A program made the translations under genes and the position numbers. Positions 26,847 to 35,842 of a stretch of DNA of 37,187 bases are shown here, piece after piece. Origin of the DNA: Paenalcaligenes sp035302345. Lineage in GTDB: Bacteria > Pseudomonadota > Gammaproteobacteria > Burkholderiales > Burkholderiaceae_B. The stretch lies in the NCBI GenBank assembly GCA_035302345.1, contig DATGSS010000047.1, positions 1 to 37,187 on the forward strand, given 5' to 3'. Position 1 is the stretch's first letter; every line of letters starts with the position of its first letter. The notes under the pieces are model-generated. The model had not been told where the DNA came from. It searched no databases and was given only the letters and a program-made list of their open reading frames with translations.

Positions 26847-29800
26847 TCACAGGGATTTATGCTCTACCCAAAGATCGATGCGCGGAAAATACAGCGCAGC
26901 CCGCGCGGGACGTCCATCTAGGGCCGTAACCTGACTGCAATAACGTTGCAGTTGTTCTTGGTGCAGGCGCAGCATACGCTGCTTAAAATCATAGAGCTCT
27001 TCGCCATCGTGCGGTATGGTGGTTTTATAATCCACAACCAGCCAATGATCTTGTTGGTCAATGGCTAAATCAATAATCGATACACGACCCCGATGATCCA
27101 GCAAGCTCCACTCGCGCTGTGCTTTTGCGACGGTTAGTAGCCAGCGCCCGCGCTCACTATTTAGCGTATTATTCAGTGCATCCAATACCTCGGAAACACC
27201 AGTGCTCAGGTAATCTCGAGTACATCCGGTACGCATGAGCTGGCGCTCAATAGCAGGTAATAGGGTCTGTAAACGCTCTGTAGACCAATGTTCTATCCCA
27301 TCGCGTGCTATTCGTTCTAGCCAAGCATGGGCGACCTGGCCCACTGCAGACTCGTCTTGGGCGGGGACGCTCCAATGCCAGCTTTGTGTCGTAGCTTTGC
27401 GCTGTTGTAGTGCTTGGCGTTGGGCTTGTAAATCTAGATCTGCCCAAGCTTGCGATGAGATGCGTTTTAGTTGATTACCTACCGCCGTGTCAGATTCCGC
27501 AGCAGCTGTTTGTTGCTGCTCTGAAGGCGCAGTAGGGACCTGAATTTCTGTTTCAATAATTGTCCACAAACGCTCTAAAAGCACATTTGTCGCTGGTTTT
27601 TTAGGCTCTCCCTTGTCAGCATCAAAAGTCATATTAGCAATCAGGTGCAATTCGCTGCGCGCTCGGGTCAGGGCAACATACAGCAACCGTCGCAACTCAT
27701 TTTCTGCCCTTTTCGCTTCGCGCTTGCGCATAAAGTCCGCAACGCCGGGCTCATTTTTATCGATAGCGATCGGCCCGACCAAAATACCCGTAGGACCCAC
27801 CTCAAAACTCACCAGAGGTATGGTATCGCCACGCACCTGCCGATCCAAACCATATAAAATGACCGATTCGAATTCTAAACCTTTGGATTTATGGATAGTC
27901 ATGACCTCGACCGCCGGGCTTACGTTACTAGGGGCAGCAAATAATTCAGCCACCTGCTCTTCTAGTAACTGCAAATCTAGGTTCCCATAAGGGGCTATCT
28001 CGTCAAGCAGCCTAAAGACCTGCTCGACATCCTCCTGGTCTGTGGGCGAATGATAAATGGCAGCACCGCCCAGCTGTTGCCAACAGCGCTGCACCCACGA
28101 AGGAAATGTAGCGGCGCCATTTTTATTAGTTGTACTGTCCAGCCCGTTAGCAACCCATAATAAACGTTCGTATTCATCTGCGGGCAACTGTGGTTGTAGC
28201 GTCTCGAGCCGCTGCAACAAAGCGGGTATGGGGGTGTGCTTATCAGCCTGGGAGCACAGCGTAAATAGGCTATTTAGCTTTAGACCACATAAGGGCGATC
28301 GCAACAATGCCAGCCAGGCCATGCGATCCCCTGGGTGCACTAGAGCACGTACCAACTGAATGAGATCTTGGACGGCAGGACGTGAACCCAGAGGATCTAA
28401 CTCGACTGCTCGACAAGGCACACCTGCCTGGGTTAACGCACGTACCAAACCAGCCAAATGAGCCCGCCCACGCACTAAAATCCCCACAGGGCTTTTCTGT
28501 TGGTCGTACTGTTGCAAAGCCTGTTGGCACAATTCAATCACGCGCGCCTGTGCTTCTTGTTGCTGGCCCTGTTTACGTCGTTCTTTTTCTGCGTCGGGTA
28601 GTTCTTTTTCGTACCATTGCCAGATATCATGGACCTGCACACGTGTTCCACTGCCAGGATGAAAGGGCTGGGCCGCATTAAACGCCACTGCCCCAAACTC
28701 GCTGTCATTTTGCGTGGCCAATAATTGAGGCCCTGCCTGATTGACCCACTCTACAAGCCCTGGATGGGAACGGAAATTCTCTTTGAGCTGCAACACCTCG
28801 AGCTCAACTGGGCCAAGATGGGCCTGAGATTTCATCTCTAAAAACAATCCTACTTCGGCCTTGCGAAAGCGATAAATGGATTGCATGGGATCACCCACTA
28901 AAAACACGGTACGCCCATCATCAGGTTGCCAACCAGAAACAATACGCTCGAGTATTTGCATTTGCAATTGGCTGGTGTCTTGAAATTCGTCCACCAACAA
29001 ATGTTGAATGTTTCTGTCCAAACGCAATAGCAACTCGGTCGGGTCTTGTGCGTGCCCTAGTGCTGTGAGTGCACGTTGCGAAATCTCATTAAAATCTACC
29101 GCACGCTGTTCAGCAAAGATCACCCATAAATGAGCTGCAGCCTGGCGTAAAACCATGACCAAATGCTGTAGGATCTGGCTTTGCTCATCTGTATATCCAA
29201 ACGGGTAGTGTCGTACCTCGCTCAACAGAGCAATCCAACTTTCAGTCGCGTCCTGCGCTTCGAGCCAATGGGTAAATTGCTCTTTTTGAGGAGCTTTGGG
29301 AGCAAAGCCACGAGTGCGGTTAATCCCTCCTGGGCGGCGTAACTCGCCTTGGGTTGTTAATAAAAAGCTGGCCAACCCTTGCCAACGCGCAAGCTCGTCG
29401 ACGGTCGGAGAAAAATTTTCGCCCTGCCAATCAGACAGGGCCTCAAAATCACACTTTCTCCCCTCGGCGACCAACGACTCATAAGCAAAACGCGTTAGCG
29501 GTGCTAGCTCATCGGCCCAACCAAAAGGCAACGCCTCAGCCAACACGCGCAAATCGCATTCAATTAATTCGTAAAGATTATTTTCTAATAAAGCGACATC
29601 TGATGTTTCTGCTATTACTGGCAGCCACTGCTCGCGTTTTTTTAGCATTTCAACAATCAGATCTTCGGCCCGCGAAAAAGACATATTCAAATGCGCTAAT
29701 ACCTGGCCTATAGAGTTCTCTGGTGTGGCCTGCAAGAGAGTTTCTACCGCAGCCTGCTGGTAGAGCTCATCTGCATTTTCAGCGATATCTGGCATCCCAC

Positions 29801-30212
29801 CCAATCCACTAGACCAAGGCATTGCCTGCACCAAATGTGCACATAATGAATCAATGGTTCGGATGGCGAGACGTGCCGGATAGTTGAGCAGATCCCACCC
29901 CTGTTCGCTGTCTCGCTGCAAGGCAGCGCGGGCCAGTGACCAACTTTTGCGTAAATGCTCTTCTGCAGGGGGTTCTTGGTGTGCCGCTGAGAGTTTCTCG
30001 ATCACGCGCTGGTGCATCTCGGCAGCAGCCTTGCGCGTGAATGTAATGGCGACTATTTCTTCGGGCTTGCGGACTACAGCCAACAAGGCCAAAATACGGT
30101 CCGTGAGCAATTCGGTCTTGCCCGAACCTGCTGGCGCCTCGACCAAAAACGAGTGCTCGATCGAAATCGCCCGCTCGCGGACTAAGTAATCACTGGGGCG
30201 TCTATTGTTCAT
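26847..30212 (-). CDS. AddA-like UvrD-family helicase with RecB-type nuclease domain
   Basis: The protein of 1121 residues has all superfamily 1 helicase motifs: Walker A APAGSGKT (26-33), ITFTRKAAAEM, DEFQDTSQLQ, LVGDPMQSIYRFRKAE, NFRSH, MTIHKSKGLEFE and YVALTRAR. A C-terminal PD-(D/E)XK nuclease follows with D1048, D1061 and K1063 in VVDYKTT and a downstream Q-x3-Y-type helix. This is the AddA (RexA) layout for processing double-strand breaks before RecA loading. ATG 30212 has AGGGAG seven bases upstream; the frame extends upstream to 30350 only within the overlapping nuclease gene. It overlaps the end of the AddB-like gene by 11 bases, so the two are translated together. Confidence 0.92.
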   Translation of the reverse strand: MNNRRPSDYLVRERAISIEHSFLVEAPAGSGKTELLTDRILALLAVVRKPEEIVAITFTRKAAAEMHQRVIEKLSAAHQEPPAEEHLRKSWSLARAALQRDSEQGWDLLNYPARLAIRTIDSLCAHLVQAMPWSSGLGGMPDIAENADELYQQAAVETLLQATPENSIGQVLAHLNMSFSRAEDLIVEMLKKREQWLPVIAETSDVALLENNLYELIECDLRVLAEALPFGWADELAPLTRFAYESLVAEGRKCDFEALSDWQGENFSPTVDELARWQGLASFLLTTQGELRRPGGINRTRGFAPKAPQKEQFTHWLEAQDATESWIALLSEVRHYPFGYTDEQSQILQHLVMVLRQAAAHLWVIFAEQRAVDFNEISQRALTALGHAQDPTELLLRLDRNIQHLLVDEFQDTSQLQMQILERIVSGWQPDDGRTVFLVGDPMQSIYRFRKAEVGLFLEMKSQAHLGPVELEVLQLKENFRSHPGLVEWVNQAGPQLLATQNDSEFGAVAFNAAQPFHPGSGTRVQVHDIWQWYEKELPDAEKERRKQGQQQEAQARVIELCQQALQQYDQQKSPVGILVRGRAHLAGLVRALTQAGVPCRAVELDPLGSRPAVQDLIQLVRALVHPGDRMAWLALLRSPLCGLKLNSLFTLCSQADKHTPIPALLQRLETLQPQLPADEYERLLWVANGLDSTTNKNGAATFPSWVQRCWQQLGGAAIYHSPTDQEDVEQVFRLLDEIAPYGNLDLQLLEEQVAELFAAPSNVSPAVEVMTIHKSKGLEFESVILYGLDRQVRGDTIPLVSFEVGPTGILVGPIAIDKNEPGVADFMRKREAKRAENELRRLLYVALTRARSELHLIANMTFDADKGEPKKPATNVLLERLWTIIETEIQVPTAPSEQQQTAAAESDTAVGNQLKRISSQAWADLDLQAQRQALQQRKATTQSWHWSVPAQDESAVGQVAHAWLERIARDGIEHWSTERLQTLLPAIERQLMRTGCTRDYLSTGVSEVLDALNNTLNSERGRWLLTVAKAQREWSLLDHRGRVSIIDLAIDQQDHWLVVDYKTTIPHDGEELYDFKQRMLRLHQEQLQRYCSQVTALDGRPARAALYFPRIDLWVEHKSL

Positions 30213-32856
30213 AGTATTCTCCCTGTGTGGTGATGCGCAAAAATGGCAATGCGTCACAGTACTTGTAGTCCTCTGATGCATAAATAATATTTTGTGCGTC
30301 CCCAGCCAATAACTGTGCGCCCAGCTGCTCGATATATACTTGCCACGCAATCAGCTGTTCGGGCCAATCCATAGCAGGATTTTCATAATCCTTGAAACCT
30401 TCTTGTGAAACCTGTTCACCCAGTCCATCCAGCTCCGGTTTTGTTGCATTAACCTTGGCAATCGCCATGCCGGCCACTGGGCGCTGCTGTCCTTGTAAAT
30501 AACCTGCATACATGGGCAACTGTAATTCGATAGGACGCGATCGCTGCCATTCTTTGCTAGGCAATTTAGCGCTTAGACCCGTTTTATAATCAATCAGCAA
30601 TAAGCGTCCATCCGGTAGTTGATCAATACGATCAATACGCAAGTTAAGAATTAATTCTTTAATTTGCAGCTGTGCCTGTTCTTCGGACGCCACACAGAAA
30701 AAGTTTTCATCGCGCTGCGCTTCAAATTGCAGCCATTGCATGACCACCTGAACTGCCCAATGCCCTAAGAGCTCTTTAATTTCACTAGGAAAGCCCTCTA
30801 GTAATTCCTGTTGTAGCTGTATCGATAATGCATCTAAGGTCTGTTGAGCATAAGGGGTGTGCAACCATTTCTGTAGGCCATCCCGACTGGGATCACTCAT
30901 GCCTTGCCACAGACGTTCTAGCAGCGCGTGGATCAAACTGCCCAATACATGGCTACGACTCAGACTGGCATAATCGGGCAGCCCTTGGGCTAACAGCCGA
31001 TAGCGTACAAAGGCCCATTGAGGGTTACGTGCAAAGGTTTCAATTAAAGCAGAACCACCGCGCAGGTTTTCGCGCTGCACATCCACAGCGGGGGCTGAAT
31101 GGTCATTGATAATATCGCAGGGCAGCACGGTTTCTTGATGGCTTGGCAAGCTACGCTCTTGGTGTTCGAACGCGCTAATCAAAGGACTAGGGCGTAGCGC
31201 CTCTTCACCTGCAAATTGAGGGGCACTAAACCAAACCTCGGGCGCACTGCACTGTAATTGATTAAAACTAATTTTTGCCCATTCAAATTCTCGTTCTGGG
31301 GTAGAACGAGGGGCTTGATGTCGCGCCAGCGCACTAAATGGAATAAAAGGATTTGGTTTAGGCACCGCAGGAAAGACTTGATCAGTCAGACCTAACACCC
31401 ATACGCCATCCCATCGTCCACCTTCGGCCTCTAACATACCCAGCACATCCAAGCGCGCCTCTGGATCGCGTTCGGGCTGGAAGAGCACCTCGTGGCAGAG
31501 CCTTTTAAATATATAAATAGCCTGGCCCAAAGACATCTGGCCCAACGCTAAACCATACTGCGCAAATTGCACCAGGCGTTCTTCAAAGGCCTGCAATACC
31601 TGATAGGTTACGCTGTCTATGTTTTGCTCTCCGGGCAACCCCAGTGTAGGCAACCATTCGCGGATGCGTCGCACCCAGCCATCTGCAGTCTCGTACTGAG
31701 GAGCTTGTTGTAGCTGTGCCCACACCTGATTCCAGCGCGCATAAAACTCTGGGGCCTGCTCTTTTAGGCATTGCTCCCATTGCTGCCAACTGATTTGCAA
31801 GGCTTCTTCGTGGCGCCACTGCGCGTCCAAACGCGGGCCTAACAGGTCCAGTAGCCCGGTGGCACCATTTAAAACAGCAGGCCCCAACATATCAGGGGCC
31901 ACCACCGGCTGGGTGGGGTTTTGTCGCCAAGCTTGGCACCAGGCTTTGAGCAAATCAAGCCAATCCAAAATTTGACGTACCTGCGGCCATTCGCTTAACG
32001 GTCGGCCAACAGCCATATTCCAACCGGCATCTAATTGATGGTCCAACACCCGTCGCGCAAAAGGCGCATCTTTTTCTAATTCTGCAGCCACAATTGCATA
32101 ACGCCCCTGAGGGTTCTTTTGCAGCTGCTCTTGGGCCCACTGAGCAGCTAACTGCCATTCCTGCTCGGTCGATTCTGCGCGCACCTGCCATATTGATTGC
32201 GCCTGCGTCGAGGGCCATTGCAGCACATACTGCTGCACTGCCTGCTGCTGTAACGCATTTTGCAGCCTTTCTATACGGGGCGAAAACTCATGAAACCCTA
32301 CCCATACCACCTGTTGTGCATCAAAAGGCATTTGCGCCTGCTCGAAAGCGTCGATAATACGATTTACGCTGCGGTTTTCATCATCTAATTCATGTGCCTG
32401 CAAATACTCTTCGTAAGCAGCGCGCCATACCAAAAAGCGTTCGTGGTCTAGGTTTTGCTCGAGCTCATCAACCTGTATTGACCACTCATCCAATAAACGG
32501 TCGGCTTCATAAGCCAGCTTGGCTGCTTGTACAATATCAATCAATGGGCTTTCATCAGCATCACTTTGGCGAATGACCTCTTCCCATACCTGTACAGCAC
32601 TAAATGCATCCAGTACATAGGCTGCGGGCATGTGTGCCGAGGTCACTATGAGGTCCTCTTCGCAACGTCGCAGCCAGGCATTGATTGGCAACACCTCGGC
32701 AATCACCATGGCTTGTTGTGTTTCTTCGAGGCGCTGTTGAAAAAAGCCTAAAACACGCCGCGCAAAGCGATTATTGACCGTGATTATCTGTGTTTTTTCT
32801 GGTGCTAATTGCAACAACTCGTGCTGATCAATAGTTTCTAGCGGTATTGATGCCAC
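30202..32856 (-). CDS. AddB-like PD-(D/E)XK nuclease, partner of the AddA-like helicase
   Basis: The protein of about 884 residues resembles the AddB-like 'probable DNA repair protein' family of betaproteobacteria that pairs with UvrD-type helicases. A helicase-like N-terminal part lacks Walker A, as expected for a structural subunit. The C-terminal nuclease has H643 (GSLIHALLERLW), D742, D756 and K758 (LIDYKTG) and a following ELQLPMY helix, so it looks active. The four cysteines that hold an iron-sulfur cluster in AddB correspond here to N611, Y864, C867 and L873, so the cluster is probably lost. I chose GTG 32856, six bases after GGGAGGG, over the upstream GTG 32907. It is divergent from the modE-like gene. 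Confidence 0.88.
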   Translation of the reverse strand: MASIPLETIDQHELLQLAPEKTQIITVNNRFARRVLGFFQQRLEETQQAMVIAEVLPINAWLRRCEEDLIVTSAHMPAAYVLDAFSAVQVWEEVIRQSDADESPLIDIVQAAKLAYEADRLLDEWSIQVDELEQNLDHERFLVWRAAYEEYLQAHELDDENRSVNRIIDAFEQAQMPFDAQQVVWVGFHEFSPRIERLQNALQQQAVQQYVLQWPSTQAQSIWQVRAESTEQEWQLAAQWAQEQLQKNPQGRYAIVAAELEKDAPFARRVLDHQLDAGWNMAVGRPLSEWPQVRQILDWLDLLKAWCQAWRQNPTQPVVAPDMLGPAVLNGATGLLDLLGPRLDAQWRHEEALQISWQQWEQCLKEQAPEFYARWNQVWAQLQQAPQYETADGWVRRIREWLPTLGLPGEQNIDSVTYQVLQAFEERLVQFAQYGLALGQMSLGQAIYIFKRLCHEVLFQPERDPEARLDVLGMLEAEGGRWDGVWVLGLTDQVFPAVPKPNPFIPFSALARHQAPRSTPEREFEWAKISFNQLQCSAPEVWFSAPQFAGEEALRPSPLISAFEHQERSLPSHQETVLPCDIINDHSAPAVDVQRENLRGGSALIETFARNPQWAFVRYRLLAQGLPDYASLSRSHVLGSLIHALLERLWQGMSDPSRDGLQKWLHTPYAQQTLDALSIQLQQELLEGFPSEIKELLGHWAVQVVMQWLQFEAQRDENFFCVASEEQAQLQIKELILNLRIDRIDQLPDGRLLLIDYKTGLSAKLPSKEWQRSRPIELQLPMYAGYLQGQQRPVAGMAIAKVNATKPELDGLGEQVSQEGFKDYENPAMDWPEQLIAWQVYIEQLGAQLLAGDAQNIIYASEDYKYCDALPFLRITTQGEYYEQ

Positions 32857-32888
32857 TGCACCCTCCCTTTTTATTAAACGACTTGACC

Positions 32889-33704
32889 ATGTCTGATTCT
32901 TTGCCACCTATAGAACTCGCCGGCTCGATTTGGTTTCACTCGGGCACCACCAACTGGGGCAACCCTCGACGCATGGCGTTGCTGGCCTCTATTCATGAGC
33001 ATGGGTCCATTGCAGCAGCGGCGCGTCACATCAACCTGAGCTATAAAGCTGCTTGGGATGCCGTCCACACCATCAATAGCCTAGCCTCAGAGCCCCTTAT
33101 TATATGCGCTACCGGGGGGACACGCGGCGGGGGGGCCTGGCTAAGCCCTAAAGCCCAAGAAATTTTGGCTCTGTATCAGCACATGCACCAATTGCACGAG
33201 CAATTTATAGAACACCTGGCACAAATCGAACCTGGCAATACTGATACGCTGACATTATTGCAGAAAATGTTGGTCCAGACCTCGGCCCGCAATACCTTTA
33301 TGGGTACCATCCAAGCAATCCAACAAGACGCTTTATACGCTTTGTTAACGCTAGATATCGGGCTTTCCGCTCCGGTTTACGCAGCCATTACCCAAGACAG
33401 TCGGCACAACCTAGGGCTGCTAACAAAACAAGAGACTCTGGTGTTTATCAAAGCAACTGCCGTGCAGTTAACGCCTGAAAAGCCCCATGCCGAACCAGCT
33501 AAAAGCATTTTTAAAGGTCGTGTGCTAAAAACCCAAGGTAGCGAAAATCACCAACAATTTCTATTGGCTTTAGACGAACACAAAGAATTGACCGTGCTTT
33601 TGCCGCATACCGATGTTGCGCAATGGCCCCAGCCCTGGCCCGAATTCCTATGGGTCACCATTGACGCCAAACATGTACTGATTGGGCGCTCGGGCTTGCA
33701 ATAA
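32889..33704 (+). CDS. modE: ModE-like molybdate-responsive regulator (winged helix plus two TOBE domains)
   Basis: From ATG 32889 the protein has 271 residues: a LysR-type winged helix (about 26-84, with HGSIAAAARHINLSYKAAWDAV), then two TOBE/Mop-like domains (about 131-193 and 205-268) that bind molybdate or tungstate in ModE. ModE dimers with molybdate repress modABC and activate molybdoenzyme genes. No molybdate transport gene or ModE palindrome was found here, so its targets lie elsewhere. The frame is open from TTG 32847 and ATG 32850, but those overlap the start of the divergent nuclease gene and 32889 gives the usual N-terminus; none has a clear Shine-Dalgarno sequence. Confidence 0.88.
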   Translation: MSDSLPPIELAGSIWFHSGTTNWGNPRRMALLASIHEHGSIAAAARHINLSYKAAWDAVHTINSLASEPLIICATGGTRGGGAWLSPKAQEILALYQHMHQLHEQFIEHLAQIEPGNTDTLTLLQKMLVQTSARNTFMGTIQAIQQDALYALLTLDIGLSAPVYAAITQDSRHNLGLLTKQETLVFIKATAVQLTPEKPHAEPAKSIFKGRVLKTQGSENHQQFLLALDEHKELTVLLPHTDVAQWPQPWPEFLWVTIDAKHVLIGRSGLQ

Positions 33705-33810
33705 AGCTGATAAAACAGGTTCTACGACGTTTAGACTAAGAGTCACCCGTGCTATCAGGATAAAAATCACGAGCAGGAGCAAAGCTAGTAAAAGACGTTT
33801 CCCCGCGTGG

Positions 33811-33865
33811 AATCCTCGTTATACACCTAGGTACAGAACCCTGTATAACTGATGAGCCGAGGATT
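33811..33865. repeat. Nested inverted repeats in the modE-xerD gap
   Basis: Outer arms AATCCTCG and CGAGGATT (8 of 8) enclose inner arms TTATACA and TGTATAA (7 of 7), which enclose GGT...ACC. The left arms are contiguous; nine unpaired bases separate the right arms. TTTT overlaps the right end on the plus strand, so it could be a terminator for the modE-like gene, but a folded RNA or a protein site is also possible. Confidence 0.65.
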
Positions 33866-33980
33866 TTCAGTAAATATCTGCCTAACCCACACGCGATGAA
33901 CAGACATTCATAGGTGCTGTCCATACTATGAGAGGTCGAGAGGCAAATAATCAAAGCAGCCGTACCTCATTCTTAATTCA

Positions 33981-33995
33981 GGCATAATTTATGCC
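33981..33995. repeat. Perfect palindrome abutting the xerD start codon
   Basis: GGCATAATTTATGCC has two 7-base arms around one central base and ends exactly at the base before ATG 33996. It contains the -10-like CATAAT at 33983-33988. It may be an operator or simply part of a promoter. Confidence 0.6.
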
Positions 33996-34898
33996 ATGTC
34001 TGCTTCTACTGACGAATTACTCATCGACGCTTTTGTGCAAGCTTTGTGGCTCGAAGAGGGACTGGCGGAAAATACACTCGCGGCTTATCGCAGTGATTTA
34101 CGGCTCTTGTCTTCTTGGTTGGCCGATCAGCAACAAAGCAATCTACTCGAAGCCCGCGCTGAATGGCTACAACGCTGGCTGAGTGATCCTGCATTGGCGC
34201 CTCGTGCCAGTACAGTGAATAGGCGTTTGGCCAGTATTCGCAAGTTTTACCAATGGGCAGCGCGTGAAAAGCATATCCCACAAGAGCCAACACAGCACTT
34301 GCATACCGCCAAGAGCACTCCGCGCCTGCCCCACAGCCTAAGCCAAGAGCAGGTCGAGGCTTTACTCAACGCACCTGCTGATCAAACCGTCCAAGGAGCA
34401 CGCGATAAAGCAATGCTCGAGACGCTTTATGCCACAGGACTACGTGTGAGCGAGCTCATCGCCATTCAACACCACCACTGTGATTTTGATGCTGGCATCA
34501 TACATGTACAGCATGGTAAAGGAGGAAAGGATCGACTCGTGCCTTTGGGTGAACATGCTCAGCAAAGCATTTTGCACTATGTACAGCATGCACGCGCACA
34601 GTTACTGAAAAACAAACAAAGCCCGTTTCTATTTATTACTCGTCTTGGACGCGGCATGAGTCGCCAAGCTTTTTGGCAGCTCATTAAGAAATACGCCCTA
34701 CAAGCTGGCATTGATGGTCCGATATCACCGCACACCCTACGGCATGCTTTTGCGACGCATTTACTAGAGCATGGTGCAGACTTGCGCGCCGTACAATTGT
34801 TATTGGGGCATGCTGATATTTCTACCACGCAGATTTATACACATGTGGCCCAGCACCGGCTTAAAGCAATTCATCAACATCACCACCCACGCGCTTAA
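33996..34898 (+). CDS. xerD: Site-specific tyrosine recombinase XerD
   Basis: XerD with XerC resolves chromosome dimers at dif. The 300-residue protein has the N-terminal core-binding domain (about 5-95) and the catalytic residues R150, K175, H246, R249, H272 and nucleophile Y281 in STTQIYTHV. The ending HHHPRA matches the end of Escherichia coli XerD, which favours XerD over XerC. No Shine-Dalgarno sequence precedes ATG 33996. The AEC transporter gene begins six bases after its stop. It is not accompanied by phage genes, so this is the housekeeping recombinase and not an integrase. Confidence 0.96.
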   Translation: MSASTDELLIDAFVQALWLEEGLAENTLAAYRSDLRLLSSWLADQQQSNLLEARAEWLQRWLSDPALAPRASTVNRRLASIRKFYQWAAREKHIPQEPTQHLHTAKSTPRLPHSLSQEQVEALLNAPADQTVQGARDKAMLETLYATGLRVSELIAIQHHHCDFDAGIIHVQHGKGGKDRLVPLGEHAQQSILHYVQHARAQLLKNKQSPFLFITRLGRGMSRQAFWQLIKKYALQAGIDGPISPHTLRHAFATHLLEHGADLRAVQLLLGHADISTTQIYTHVAQHRLKAIHQHHHPRA

Positions 34899-34904
34899 TT
34901 TATT

Positions 34905-35804
34905 ATGTTGCACACCTTTGGTCTGATCCTACCCGATGTTTTCCTAGTCCTCGTGGGCTGGTTGTTATTTCGTAGTCAATGGTTATCCAGAGAGTTTTTC
35001 AATCACACTGAAAAGCTGGTTTATTATGTGTTCTTTCCTGCATTGCTATTTCAGTCAGTCACTAACAATCCACTCAGCCTGCAGCAAATCACAACCCTGG
35101 GGCTGGCTTCGTGGTTGTTAGTATTAGGCGGCATTGCCCTGTCTTTTTTAGCTTTTCCCGTTCTGCGCCCTTCGGCAAACAAATATCACTCTATCGCACA
35201 ATGCTGTTATCGGTTTAATACCTACATCGCCTTATCGATAGCGGTTGCGGTCGGCAACCAAGCCGGATTAGGCATCATGGCTATTTATGTTGCTCTGACC
35301 GTCCCTGCGGTGAATTTTGCCGCGGTTTATACCCTGGCCCAAAATAGCAATAGCAAAGTGCTGTCTGCAGTACTCAAAAACCCGCTAATTATATCTACAT
35401 TGGCTGGTTTTGCCTGGAACGCTACCGGGCTAAGCATACCCGATCCCGTTGGCATGACCCTAAGCCGTCTAGGAGCCAGCGCCCTGCCATTAGGTTTGAT
35501 TTGTGTGGGTGCGTCATTATCATTACAAGCCATCCATGGTGCTAAAATGCTCATTGGCTGGGTCACAGCAACACGATTATTAATCATGCCTGTCTTTGCG
35601 TTGCTAATTAACCTATGGTTGCCCTTGTCGCCACTGGAAAAACAAATGCTGTTGCTATTTGCCAGTGTCCCGCCCGCGACAGCTAGCTATGTTTTGGCTG
35701 TGCGCATGGGTGGCAATGGGCAGTTAGTCGCACTAACGCTTTCTATTAGTACATTGTTGGCTGCCCTGACCTTGCCTATGTGGATGATGATCAATTACCT
35801 CTAA
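34905..35804 (+). CDS. AEC-family (auxin efflux carrier-like) membrane transporter
   Basis: The 299-residue protein has eight to ten predicted membrane segments with the AEC arrangement: an N-terminal bundle with FNHTEKLVYYVFFPALLFQS, a central stretch beginning NKYHSIAQCCYRFNTYIAL, and a C-terminal bundle with PPATASYVLAVRMGG. Bacterial members export or exchange small carboxylates such as malate and malonate; the substrate here is unknown. ATG 34905 lies six bases after the xerD stop with no ribosome-binding site of its own, so it is probably translated by coupling to xerD. Confidence 0.85.
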   Translation: MLHTFGLILPDVFLVLVGWLLFRSQWLSREFFNHTEKLVYYVFFPALLFQSVTNNPLSLQQITTLGLASWLLVLGGIALSFLAFPVLRPSANKYHSIAQCCYRFNTYIALSIAVAVGNQAGLGIMAIYVALTVPAVNFAAVYTLAQNSNSKVLSAVLKNPLIISTLAGFAWNATGLSIPDPVGMTLSRLGASALPLGLICVGASLSLQAIHGAKMLIGWVTATRLLIMPVFALLINLWLPLSPLEKQMLLLFASVPPATASYVLAVRMGGNGQLVALTLSISTLLAALTLPMWMMINYL

Positions 35805-35842
35805 CCCACATCCCAGAGATTATTTAGTCGGAGCAAAAATCT

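Larger units (their letters stand above)
33705..33995. other. Gene-free gap between modE-like gene and xerD
   Basis: About 290 bases with no supported gene. A 62-72 codon frame on the minus strand (33736-33954) has no ribosome-binding site and no recognisable family. The gap holds two inverted repeats, listed separately. Most of its sequence is unexplained. Confidence 0.6.

Noticed and set aside
30213..30350. Upstream extension of the AddA-like gene by 46 codons
   Set aside because: It lies wholly within the AddB-like gene, whereas ATG 30212 has AGGGAG at ideal spacing and gives the family N-terminus.
33819..33848. dif-like XerCD site near xerD
   Set aside because: The inner repeat has a 16-base centre in place of the 6-base centre of dif, and the arms do not match the XerC and XerD half-sites.
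33849..33866. CTGATGAG resembling the hammerhead ribozyme core
   Set aside because: The GAAA element that must follow stem II is absent and the flanking stems do not form the three-way junction.
33736..33954. Minus-strand frame of 72 codons (62 from an internal ATG) in the modE-xerD gap
   Set aside because: It has a TTG start or an ATG without ribosome-binding site, overlaps the inverted repeats, and resembles no family known to me.
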